Assembly (NCBI RefSeq): GCF_002744175.1
Contig: NZ_NKHF01000098.1
Location: 1-64,000, forward strand
Source of the DNA: Pseudoalteromonas piscicida
GTDB lineage: Bacteria; Pseudomonadota; Gammaproteobacteria; Enterobacterales; Alteromonadaceae
Length of the DNA stretch: 64,000 bases
Direction of reading: 5' to 3'
Both the position numbers and the translations under genes were made by a program. Below the pieces are notes generated by a model. It was not told the origin of the DNA. It saw nothing but the letters and a program-made list of their open reading frames with translations, and made no database searches. Below, in pieces: positions 54,409-62,201 of the stretch (positions within the stretch are counted from its first letter, which is position 1; each line of letters starts with the position of its first letter).

Positions 54409-55323
54409 ATGAAAAATCTTTTTCTTTACACCATTACTGTGCTGATATGGGGATCAACCTGGCTTGCTATCGAGTATCAACTTGGCAGCATCAATGAGTT
54501 TGTTTCGCTATTTTATCGTTTTGGTCTTGCTGCTATCTGTATGTGGGCTTTTGTACTTTATAAGCGCTTACCCATGCGATTTTGCCGTCGCGATCATGGT
54601 TTTTTTGTCCTACTTGCGTTGTGTAACTTTGGCGCCAACTACCTTTTCTTATACTGGGCTCAAGCACATTTGACTTCAGCAATGGCTTCAATCGCGTTTT
54701 CTTTGCTGCTAGTTGTAAACATCGTTAATACCAAACTGTTTTTTGCTAAACCTATTGCCAAAAGGATCTACTTTGGTGCGTCCCTAGGCACGCTTGGGAT
54801 AGTCAGCTTGTTTTGGCACGACTTGGTCGCATTTGATTTGCAAAGCGAGGCCTTCATGGGGTTATCATTAGCTTTATTGGGAACAGTGGTTGCTTCGCTC
54901 GGAAACATGGTAAGCGTACGCAACTCAAACCAGCAAATTGATGTAATGGCAGGAAATGCATGGGGTATGCTTTACAGCGCTATCATGCTCGCGACCTATA
55001 TTGCTTTCAGCGAACATCAATTTGTCAACCAAGCACCTGCTTCCTATTGGTGGTCTCTCATTTATCTGAGTGTGTTTGGGACAGTTATTGCCTTTGGCTG
55101 CTACTTCTCTTTGCTCAAAAATATAGGGCCAGAGAAAGCCAGTTATTTGATTGTTTTATTTCCGTTTGTTGCCGTGGCTTTGAGTACTTTATTTGAAGGC
55201 TTTGAATGGCAACAAAATACCTTTATTGGATTTATTTTGGTCATCCTAGGTAACGCGATTGTGTTAACACCGCTAAATCGCATTTATGCATGGCTGGCCA
55301 TTCGGTCCCCAGTTAGAAGTTGA
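54409..55323 (+). CDS. EamA/DMT-family exporter, probable target of the divergent MocR
   Basis: This 304-residue protein has about ten hydrophobic segments in two repeats, with the family opening WGSTWLAIEYQLG near residue 14. It is probably an exporter for an amine or amino acid. The divergent MocR and its operator suggest control by a PLP-reactive amine. It is followed by an intrinsic terminator. Confidence 0.85.
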   Translation: MKNLFLYTITVLIWGSTWLAIEYQLGSINEFVSLFYRFGLAAICMWAFVLYKRLPMRFCRRDHGFFVLLALCNFGANYLFLYWAQAHLTSAMASIAFSLLLVVNIVNTKLFFAKPIAKRIYFGASLGTLGIVSLFWHDLVAFDLQSEAFMGLSLALLGTVVASLGNMVSVRNSNQQIDVMAGNAWGMLYSAIMLATYIAFSEHQFVNQAPASYWWSLIYLSVFGTVIAFGCYFSLLKNIGPEKASYLIVLFPFVAVALSTLFEGFEWQQNTFIGFILVILGNAIVLTPLNRIYAWLAIRSPVRS

Positions 55324-55355
55324 AGTCTTACCAATGCTTTAGCTTCTTACTTTTT

Positions 55356-55384
55356 AGCGCCATTTTATAATGGCGCTTTTTTTA
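55356..55384 (+). terminator. Intrinsic terminator of the EamA gene
   Basis: AGCGCCATT (55356-55364) pairs perfectly with AATGGCGCT (55369-55377) around TTAT, followed by seven T. The stop codon of the minus-strand gene (55365-55367) lies in the loop. Confidence 0.85.
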
Positions 55385-56207
55385 TGTTCAGCACCTGACG
55401 ATGACACGTTATCGTAACTGGAGTCTGCCCTATCAGCTCTCCATCGGCTTCTACATCGTATCCTGGTTGAGCAATATGCAAAACGCTAACTCGCTTGTGG
55501 TGTAGGCCTCTATCATTCATATGGCGCTTGAAAATCATTTTGATAAACAACATCACCCGCTGCCAATGATTACCCGGAGTAAACCACAATAGTTCCAACC
55601 TGCCATCGTCAAGACGCGCCATCGGTGCAGGAGTCAATCCAGCGCCAAAATGTTTGCCATTGGCAAGTAGTAGCATCATTCCTGTATTTGGCCATTCTGG
55701 CATCTCGTAGTGGATTGGCTTAGCCGTAAACAATGACATTAGCCCCGCGCAAGTATAGCTCAACTTACCTAGGCGCTTTTTTTGCCCTAAATTATTCATG
55801 ACATGTGCATTAAAGCCGATCCCTGCAACATTAACAAACCAGCGCTCTGCAATTTTTCCAAGATCAATACTGACCACTTGGTCTGAAAAGACCGCCGCAC
55901 GCCACTGTTCATTTGAATATGTAAACTGCCGAGCGAAGTCGTTTCCTGTGCCAGCTGGCAAGAGAGCTAAGGTATTGGTCAGCTCCGCGATAGCGTTGGC
56001 GACCAAGTGCAAAGTCCCATCCCCTCCAATAACAACCACGCTCTTGTGCATTGTCGCAGCCTGAGTAATAGCCGCCCGATCAGCGACAAAATTTCCAGTG
56101 GTATAAAACCACGTTGCCATCCACTTTTTTTGCTGTAATTGCTGCGCTAACCACGCGCTTTGTGTTTTGCCCTCAGCCCCAGCTAACGGGTTAACTACCA
56201 CCAGCAT
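55365..56207 (-). CDS. Diacylglycerol/lipid kinase family protein (YegS/LCB5 type)
   Basis: About 280 residues from ATG 56207, chosen because AAGGGG lies just upstream. The ATP-binding motif GGDGTLHLV is near residue 65 and LPAGTGNDFAR near residue 89, the signatures of the DAGK catalytic domain. Members phosphorylate diacylglycerol or related lipids. No lipid synthesis genes are nearby. Confidence 0.85.
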   Translation of the reverse strand: MLVVVNPLAGAEGKTQSAWLAQQLQQKKWMATWFYTTGNFVADRAAITQAATMHKSVVVIGGDGTLHLVANAIAELTNTLALLPAGTGNDFARQFTYSNEQWRAAVFSDQVVSIDLGKIAERWFVNVAGIGFNAHVMNNLGQKKRLGKLSYTCAGLMSLFTAKPIHYEMPEWPNTGMMLLLANGKHFGAGLTPAPMARLDDGRLELLWFTPGNHWQRVMLFIKMIFKRHMNDRGLHHKRVSVLHIAQPGYDVEADGELIGQTPVTITCHRQVLNIKKAPL

Positions 56208-56492
56208 AAAACCCCTTAAATTCAAAAAATCAGTTTATATGAATAAAAAACCACACAAACAATCGAACCAAATCAACAAAATGCACAACACATTGTTTTA
56301 TATAAAGTTATAAAAAAACACCTATGATACAACAACGCATAACCATGCAAAACAACGCTATACCTCAGGATGAACAACACATTAATCCATTAGTTATTTT
56401 AATCTGAAAAACACAATTTTTATCGTTTTAAAATTAAACAAATTGCGTGCAAAATAGCCTTGTTTTCAATTAAACCAAATTAGGAGTCAGAC
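56208..56492. other. Very AT-rich intergenic region before the small gene
   Basis: About 285 bases rich in A, with many CAAAACA-type stretches and several TATA-like hexamers. No gene is seen. It could hold the promoters of both the lipid kinase and the 47-codon gene. Confidence 0.3.
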
Positions 56493-56636
56493 ATGCTTAA
56501 TTCAGCTGCGCCTTGCAGCCCATCACAAAACACATTTAACGAAACAAAGCCTGCTAAACGTCGTATTAACTGGACGAAATGGTTGGCTGTATGTGGTCAA
56601 CACTTAGCGTTAAAAGACGTGATTATGTATAAGTAA
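56493..56636 (+). CDS. Putative 47-residue small protein of unknown family
   Basis: A short gene with a strong Shine-Dalgarno (TAGGAG, 7 bases before the ATG) at 56493. The product is about 47 residues: a polar N-terminus, the basic aromatic core RRINWTKWLAVCG, and a C-terminus ending HLALKDVIMYK. It has no obvious signal peptide. An 11-bp hairpin follows within 10 bases, giving a small independent transcription unit in front of the tRNA genes. I do not recognise the family. Confidence 0.6.
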   Translation: MLNSAAPCSPSQNTFNETKPAKRRINWTKWLAVCGQHLALKDVIMYK

Positions 56637-56644
56637 GTCTGCAC

Positions 56645-56674
56645 GGAGCATGGTGCCCCAACCCACCATGCTCC
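56645..56674 (+). terminator. Hairpin after the 47-residue gene
   Basis: GGAGCATGGTG (56645-56655) pairs perfectly with CACCATGCTCC (56664-56674) around an 8-base loop. There is no T-run, so it may stabilise the 3' end instead of ending transcription by itself. Confidence 0.6.
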
Positions 56675-56819
56675 TGTCAGCGCCTTCCAATAGACCATAA
56701 AACCACCAAAGCAACCAGCATTTTTGTTCAAAATATACCTTTCAAGCCGCTAATTTCTCGCACAATTTTAAAAAAACCACACTTTTAGCACATTTTTTAA
56801 GCAAACAGTTTAAAAACGG

Positions 56820-56848
56820 TTTACAGCGCCTAAATCGCTAAGTATTAT
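56820..56848 (+). promoter_or_regulatory. Promoter of the tRNA-Ser genes
   Basis: TTTACA (56820-56825) and TATTAT (56843-56848) are separated by 17 bases, 10 bases before the first tRNA. Both elements match sigma-70 consensus closely. Confidence 0.75.
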
Positions 56849-56858
56849 CTTTGCCCAT

Positions 56859-56949
56859 GGAGAGATGGCTGAGTGGTTGAAAGCACCGGTCTTGAAAACC
56901 GGCATACGTTAATAGCGTATCTAGGGTTCAAATCCCTATCTCTCCGCCA
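56859..56949 (+). tRNA. tRNA-Ser (anticodon TGA)
   Basis: The acceptor stem GGAGAGA pairs fully with TCTCTCC. The anticodon loop reads CTTGAAA with anticodon TGA, read for UCA codons. A long variable arm (typical of class II serine tRNAs) follows, with the T-arm GGTTCAAATCC and an encoded CCA end. Confidence 0.97.
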
Positions 56950-56967
56950 TTTTTAAAGTATTGCGTC

Positions 56968-57060
56968 GGAGAGGTGGCCGAGTGGCTGAAGGCGCTCCCC
57001 TGCTAAGGGAGTATAGGGTTTGTAGCCCTATCGAGGGTTCGAATCCCTCCCCCTCCGCCA
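56968..57060 (+). tRNA. tRNA-Ser (anticodon GCT)
   Basis: Class II tRNA with anticodon loop CTGCTAA (anticodon GCT, for AGC/AGU), long variable arm, T-loop GGTTCGAATCC and encoded CCA. The acceptor stem is GGAGAGG against CCCCTCC, leaving an A-C mismatch at the fifth pair (A56972 with C57052). It lies 18 bases after tRNA-Ser(TGA) and is probably cotranscribed. Confidence 0.95.
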
Positions 57061-57072
57061 TCACTTGTGAAG

Positions 57073-57096
57073 AAACCGCTTAATTGCGGTTTTTTT
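57073..57096 (+). terminator. Intrinsic terminator of the tRNA-Ser operon
   Basis: AAACCGC (57073-57079) pairs with GCGGTTT (57086-57092) and runs into a T-tract to 57096. Confidence 0.85.
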
Positions 57097-57186
57097 ATGC
57101 CTGTAATTTACCAATCTCATAACTGGTCAGATGTCTTTAACCTGTGCTATGTTGAGATCTGATTGGGAAAATGAGCACGGCAAACA

Positions 57187-57936
57187 ATGAAGATCCATAT
57201 CTTAGAAGGATATATTCAACATATCTATTTAGTTGAACACGGCACTGACCTGCTATTGCTAGATGGTTGCTGTCGTGCAGACGTTGACTTGGTCTGCAAC
57301 TTTATTCAACAACTTCAAAAGCCGCTCAGTGCACTTAAGCTTATTGTTGTGACTCATATGCACCCAGATCATGCTGGCGGAGCCCACCGACTCAGAGTCC
57401 GAACAGGCGCCAAAATAGCAACTGCAAATGCCCCTAGTCAGTGGTATCGTGGTATTGATGGTATCATGATGCACCTATCGGATATGGCGTTAGCACTGTG
57501 GGTTGCAGGAAGAAAGCGTAAACCCAAGCGCAACTTATGGTATCCAAGACGTTTAGCACCAGACTTTTTCTTGGCCGACGGCGATAACTTACCTTACTTT
57601 GACGAATGGCAAGCCATTCATACTCCAGGCCACACAGATAGAGACATTAGCTTACTTCATCAACCAAGTGGACGAATGTATGTCGCAGATCTGACGGTCA
57701 AGGTGAAAGGGCAATATGTTGCGCCTTTTCCCGTATTCTATCCTCGGCTATATCGCTTATCTCTCGCTAAAGTGAAAGCGTTACAGCCACACTCATTAAT
57801 TTTAGCGCACCAAGGGGAAGTCCCTGTTAGCGACATTGATTTTGACGCATTAATAGCAAACGCGCCCAAGCAACCAATGACACATTGGCGCTCGGTAAAG
57901 AAGAAAACCAAAAGAGCCTTAGGCCTCGGCCATTAG
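57187..57936 (+). CDS. Metallo-beta-lactamase-fold hydrolase
   Basis: This 249-residue protein has the metal-binding motif THMHPDHAGG (near residue 57), the second His in IHTPGHTD, the bridging Asp in YVADLTV and a final His in LILAHQGEV. It is a binuclear metal hydrolase of the glyoxalase II / thioesterase-like MBL fold. The substrate is unknown. Its stop overlaps by 4 bases the end of the convergent kynureninase-like gene. Confidence 0.88.
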   Translation: MKIHILEGYIQHIYLVEHGTDLLLLDGCCRADVDLVCNFIQQLQKPLSALKLIVVTHMHPDHAGGAHRLRVRTGAKIATANAPSQWYRGIDGIMMHLSDMALALWVAGRKRKPKRNLWYPRRLAPDFFLADGDNLPYFDEWQAIHTPGHTDRDISLLHQPSGRMYVADLTVKVKGQYVAPFPVFYPRLYRLSLAKVKALQPHSLILAHQGEVPVSDIDFDALIANAPKQPMTHWRSVKKKTKRALGLGH

Positions 57937-59045
57937 CCGTTTTTAACAACCTCAACCAGCGCCTCAATATCTTCTTGATCGTTATATACGTGAGGTGAAA
58001 CACGGATCCCGTAACGACGATTATCAACAGCGATACTTGCGCGCTTGAGACGTGCTTTAATCTCATCATGATAAGGCCCAAAATCTAAAATAGCGGTTCC
58101 TGAACAAGTATCTTCTTGAATCGGGGAGCGGTAAAACTCTGGCAACGCTGCTTGCAGCTTGGTTAGCAAACCAAAATTGTGTTCGCGTACCGCCTTTACA
58201 CCAACAGCTGCAAAATAACCTAAGCTGTGGCCCGCATAGATATAAGGCGCCACGCTGGGGGTTCCTCCCCAAAAACGCAGCGCACTTTCATTAGGTTCAA
58301 AATGATGAATGTCGAACTCGAAAGGATTTTGGTGCGAAAACCAGCCAACATCTTTTGGTTCGCAATACGGCAAGATAGTTTTATTCACCCAAATAAAGCC
58401 GGCCCCCGGACCTGCACAGCTCCATTTAACGCAGGAACCAATTACACAATCGGCATCCCATTCACTCAAGTTAATAGGTAATACGCTTAGCGACTGTGCT
58501 ATATCGACGATGGTGCGGCAGCCATGTTGTTTTGCGTAATGAATAATTTGAGAAACCGGCGCCTGCTGGCCGCTATTTGAGTACACGTGGCTCACAAACA
58601 CCCAGTCAATCTTGTCGTCTATATATTGCTGCCACACTGCTGGGTCATGCATATTGAGAGATTCAGGAATATACACAATGTCGATATTATCCAGTGCATT
58701 TTGCAATGCAAACCCCATACTCGGAAAGTCCTGTTCACTCATCAGAACTCGAACTTTTCTGATCCCGCTCTCCGGCAAACTCATAGCCCACTTAGTTAAT
58801 CCACTGGATAGGTTTGTCTGCGGACAAAATAATCTCGCTTCGGAGTGCAAAAGCTCAGCAAGTATGGCAGTGAAGCGCTCAATGCCTCCTAACCACTGCT
58901 GCCAAGGTTCCTGGTTTTGCTGCTGCCATGGCAACATAAACTGCTCAACAAAGTCTGTTTGGGCTGTTTTGAGCATACGACCAACCGAGTGACTAAGTAA
59001 GTAATGGCCTGATGCTAGGTGAAAGTCTTCTTTATAGGCTGTCAT
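57933..59045 (-). CDS. Kynureninase-like PLP-dependent enzyme (aminotransferase class V)
   Basis: This 370-residue fold-type I PLP enzyme has Asp in VDIAQSLSVLPINL and the PLP-binding lysine in GSCVKWSCAGPG, matching the kynureninase/class V aminotransferase branch. Kynureninases cleave kynurenine to anthranilate and alanine. It is shorter than many kynureninases (about 400-420), and I do not claim the reaction. Its start overlaps the PrnB-like gene by 14 bases, so the two are translationally coupled. Confidence 0.8.
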   Translation of the reverse strand: MTAYKEDFHLASGHYLLSHSVGRMLKTAQTDFVEQFMLPWQQQNQEPWQQWLGGIERFTAILAELLHSEARLFCPQTNLSSGLTKWAMSLPESGIRKVRVLMSEQDFPSMGFALQNALDNIDIVYIPESLNMHDPAVWQQYIDDKIDWVFVSHVYSNSGQQAPVSQIIHYAKQHGCRTIVDIAQSLSVLPINLSEWDADCVIGSCVKWSCAGPGAGFIWVNKTILPYCEPKDVGWFSHQNPFEFDIHHFEPNESALRFWGGTPSVAPYIYAGHSLGYFAAVGVKAVREHNFGLLTKLQAALPEFYRSPIQEDTCSGTAILDFGPYHDEIKARLKRASIAVDNRRYGIRVSPHVYNDQEDIEALVEVVKNG

Positions 59046-60225
59046 TTTGCCCTCCTAAAGCCTGACGTAGTACCTTCAAGTCGTGGTAACGTGTAAAAAT
59101 ATCATCGCGTTCGGCCGCGGCTCTACGGTCACGTAAGTCAGCGAGTTCTTGTAGTAATACTTCAATTGGTGGCCCACTTGCGGTGACCTTGCTTAGGTGT
59201 TGTTGTTGCATTGCTTTAGAGGGCTTGGCGATATATTTCTCAACGAGCTGGTTATGGTGCTGAATCGCCGTGTCGCCGTGTAGTTTACAAACTTGTATAA
59301 ACAAGTTAGCAGCAGGCGTAAACCAGTCGCGCTTAGGGCCTTTTAAGGCGGCCAAGAACGCATCCATCAGGTTAGGTGTGCGCATACACTCACGTAATGT
59401 TGCCTGATCCTCAGGCATCATATAAAGGAATTTTTCCACCAAAATTTGACCATAACTGATGTCATTCGCGGGGCACAGTCCAAGCATCATATCTATCACA
59501 TTAATGCCCGCAAAGTCACCAGCATTCGCACCGCGATAGATTTCTTTTCCTACACGGTAAGGCTTATAGTACGGCCGTACAACGTAAAAGAATGCTTCTG
59601 GGTCTAAGACATTGAACAGCGTTCGATTAGACTCAATAACCTCTAGCAGCGCCTGCTTAACCTGCTTTAATAACACCAATGACATAGGGTGCGAAATTCC
59701 TAAATGGTGCACTTTCATTAGCGACTCTGACGCTCGCTTGTATGCGAGGATAGCTTGCGTGTTGTAGTCGATAAATAGACGTTCAGCCGGGTGTGAAGTA
59801 AAGCGTTTATACACTCCATCAATGGCTCGGTTATGAGTAGTAAGGTGGGCCGTAGCAAATCTCGGCGTAACACCAAGTGATGCACCGATATGCATTGCCA
59901 GTGCGGAGGCTTGCTTTAAGGGAGAAACGTGCTCACGGCTCGGCTCGGTAATTTCGTGGCGTCGGCATGCGGCCATAAATAAGCCAACATTTCCAAGTAA
60001 GTCAAAAGCTTGCTCAAATCCTTCATCGGTATTACCTTCTTCAAGTAGTGCTTGGATCAGGTAATTGCCCTCCTCTAGCAGCTGTGCTTTTAGCGTTTCA
60101 CCAACGCCTTCAACATTTGCTTTATCCTGCTGCTGCCAGTAAAGCTGTTCAAGTTTATCGTTAATCTCTACAAATGGACCTCGGATCCATGCATCAAATT
60201 GTACGGCTAATGGGCTCATTGTCAT
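59032..60225 (-). CDS. PrnB-like heme-dependent dioxygenase-superfamily protein (DUF1864)
   Basis: This 397-residue helical protein resembles DUF1864/PrnB, the monodechloroaminopyrrolnitrin synthase of the tryptophan 2,3-dioxygenase superfamily. Recognisable segments are RPYYKPYRVG (about 217-226), GANAGDFAGIN (232-242) and LCPANDISYGQ (250-260). The histidines in KLHGDTAIQHHNQ (His316, His323, His324) are candidates for the heme ligand. PrnB acts on chlorinated tryptophan, but the halogenase and other prn genes are absent here, so the substrate is probably different. First gene of a pair with the kynureninase-like enzyme; divergent Lrp-type regulator. Confidence 0.8.
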   Translation of the reverse strand: MTMSPLAVQFDAWIRGPFVEINDKLEQLYWQQQDKANVEGVGETLKAQLLEEGNYLIQALLEEGNTDEGFEQAFDLLGNVGLFMAACRRHEITEPSREHVSPLKQASALAMHIGASLGVTPRFATAHLTTHNRAIDGVYKRFTSHPAERLFIDYNTQAILAYKRASESLMKVHHLGISHPMSLVLLKQVKQALLEVIESNRTLFNVLDPEAFFYVVRPYYKPYRVGKEIYRGANAGDFAGINVIDMMLGLCPANDISYGQILVEKFLYMMPEDQATLRECMRTPNLMDAFLAALKGPKRDWFTPAANLFIQVCKLHGDTAIQHHNQLVEKYIAKPSKAMQQQHLSKVTASGPPIEVLLQELADLRDRRAAAERDDIFTRYHDLKVLRQALGGQNDSL

Positions 60226-60335
60226 ATCTCGTGATTATTCCACGATCAAGGCTAACAAATCACCATGAGCATAATTTGCCAATTTTCTCTAAAAGTTCGA
60301 TACTGATTAGCAAGAATCACTATTTTATAGCCTAT

Positions 60336-60803
60336 ATGTCGGTAAATTTAGATACAAAAGACAAACAGCTTCTCAACGCCTTACAGCATAACGCGCGATT
60401 AAGTAACGCCTCACTGGCTGAAACAGCAAACCTTTCTGACACCCCTTGTTTGCGGCGAGTGAAACGCTTACAAGATACAGGTGTCATTTCAGGCTATCAT
60501 GCAGCGATCGACAGGGCTCAAGTGGACCTTAGTATTTTAGTGTACGCTTTCATAAAACTGAGTGAAAACACCGCAGCCGCCGCTCAGCTGTTTGAACAGC
60601 ATGTAGAATCTGAAGACCAAGTAATTAGTTGTTCAGTGATCTCTGGCAGTTATGACTATTTACTAGAAATCGTGGCAAAAGATTTACCCAGTTACGAACA
60701 GTTTGCCAAACACCAACTGGGCGCATGTAAAGTGATCAGTGGTATTGAGTCCACAATTGTTTTAAAACAAACATTTGCAAAGCGTGTGCTGCCGATCCGC
60801 TAA
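60336..60803 (+). CDS. Lrp/AsnC family transcriptional regulator
   Basis: About 155 residues from ATG 60336, where the typical Lrp start (LDTKDKQLLNALQHNARLS) begins; an upstream extension would add unrelated sequence. An N-terminal helix-turn-helix (LAETANLSDTPCLRRVKRLQ) is followed by the RAM ligand-binding domain (SGSYDYLLEIV near residue 105). Lrp-type regulators respond to amino acids. It is divergent from the PrnB-like/kynureninase-like pair with a 110-base gap, and so is the likely regulator of that pair. Confidence 0.9.
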   Translation: MSVNLDTKDKQLLNALQHNARLSNASLAETANLSDTPCLRRVKRLQDTGVISGYHAAIDRAQVDLSILVYAFIKLSENTAAAAQLFEQHVESEDQVISCSVISGSYDYLLEIVAKDLPSYEQFAKHQLGACKVISGIESTIVLKQTFAKRVLPIR

Positions 60804-60838
60804 ACATTTTTATCGTCATCTTATCTCGCTATACTATA

Positions 60839-60916
60839 TAACCTGAACTCGGGATAATAACTTGTTCTCTAGCAGCTGTTATCCCTTACTACTGCATTAA
60901 ATTTGCTTGCAATAGG
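60839..60916 (+). repeat. Intergenic repeat, copy 4
   Basis: The sequence TAACCTGAACTCGGGATAATAAC...TTATCCC...TACTGCATTAAATTTGCTTGCAATAGG. GGGATAA and TTATCCC form a 7-bp inverted repeat within it. It matches the copy at 33069-33139 and shares 19 bases with 18918-18936. Confidence 0.7.
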
Positions 60917-60938
60917 CCAGCAGCTAAAAGGACCGAAT

Positions 60939-62201
60939 ATGCGCCACTTCTTCTCTTCCACTGTACTTGCTTTTAGCCTGCTCACCTCGCCTTTGGTCAT
61001 CGCACAAGACTGTGTTAGCCAAGTAAATGATATGGCGCTATTCACCAAGAGCAAAGAGTCGGGTTTATTTCGCGAAGCAATTGATAAAGGTCCCACTAGC
61101 GTCGATATTACCAACATAAACCGTTATGACGACTACCTTAGTTCGACCAAGCAACTGATAGAAAATCGTAATCCTCGTGCCACATTGCCGTGCCCATTAA
61201 TGACACCTACGGCAAAACTGCTCGGACTGAGCAGCCCTAAGGTAAGTGATCTTGTTGCGCCATTTACGCTTGAACATGATAATCAAGAAAAAGCCATTTT
61301 GCTGATCCATGGGCTGACCGACTCCCCATTCACCTTTCACTATTTAGCCGCTAACCTATACGAGCATGGATACAATGTGAGAACGGTGCTCCTGCCAGGT
61401 CACGCCACAGCACCAAGTGATTTAACTGAAGTGGATATTGATGATTGGCAAACACATATTGATTTTGCCATCGCCCAAACCAGCCAAGATTTTAAACAGT
61501 TTTCGGTGCTTGGTTATTCCACTGGCGCCGCCCTTGCACTGACCAGTATAGACAAACAAAAGCCCAATAATCTAACCTCACTAGCTTTGATCTCGCCTGC
61601 CACTGAACCACACAATAAAAACGCTTGGCTTGCTAAGTGGGTAGACTATATTCCATTTGTGAACTGGATAGATGAAGATGCGGACTTAGACTTTGCCAAA
61701 TACGAATCCTTTCCGTGGCATGGTGCCACGTTAGCACATCAAGCCATGGCGCCATTACAATCATTACAGGGACTGCCAGAGGTGCCAATATTCGTCAGTT
61801 ATAGCGATGTCGACACCACAATAGATAATCGTGCGACAGCCAAGTTGCTGACAAAATGGCAACCTCAGGCAGCACTGACTCAATTAGTGTATTCAGAAAT
61901 AGACGATAGCAATTATCGTAGCGTAAAGGCTAATAACATCATAGATATGTCGCATATTGGTATTTTGCAGCCAGCTGAACACCTGTTTTATGGCAACAAA
62001 GGGCCTTATCGGAATTGCACCAGCTATCATCAGGAAGACCAAAAGTTTATTGCATGTCGAACTGCTGAGCAGGTGTACTTTGGAGAACGTCATGAAGCCA
62101 ATATGACGGCACATCAACCTTTGGCTCGGATCACATTTAACCCTGATTATGCTCACTTCGAGCAAGCACTCATGCAGTTCCTTGATAACCATAATGACTG
62201 A
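60939..62201 (+). CDS. Secreted alpha/beta-hydrolase
   Basis: This 420-residue protein is started at ATG 60939 with AAAAGGA upstream. A signal peptide (about 22 residues, ending VIA-QD) is followed by an alpha/beta-hydrolase domain with the oxyanion segment LIHGLTDSP and nucleophile elbow GYSTGA. The acid (SYSDVD) and His (MSHIG) are at family positions. Probably periplasmic or secreted lipase/esterase-like. It overlaps the downstream acyltransferase gene by 8 bases. Confidence 0.85.
   Translation: MRHFFSSTVLAFSLLTSPLVIAQDCVSQVNDMALFTKSKESGLFREAIDKGPTSVDITNINRYDDYLSSTKQLIENRNPRATLPCPLMTPTAKLLGLSSPKVSDLVAPFTLEHDNQEKAILLIHGLTDSPFTFHYLAANLYEHGYNVRTVLLPGHATAPSDLTEVDIDDWQTHIDFAIAQTSQDFKQFSVLGYSTGAALALTSIDKQKPNNLTSLALISPATEPHNKNAWLAKWVDYIPFVNWIDEDADLDFAKYESFPWHGATLAHQAMAPLQSLQGLPEVPIFVSYSDVDTTIDNRATAKLLTKWQPQAALTQLVYSEIDDSNYRSVKANNIIDMSHIGILQPAEHLFYGNKGPYRNCTSYHQEDQKFIACRTAEQVYFGERHEANMTAHQPLARITFNPDYAHFEQALMQFLDNHND

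Noticed and set aside
60174..60335. A longer N-terminus for the Lrp-type regulator
   Set aside because: It would run through the divergent promoter and into the PrnB-like gene on the other strand, and the Lrp domain begins only at ATG 60336.
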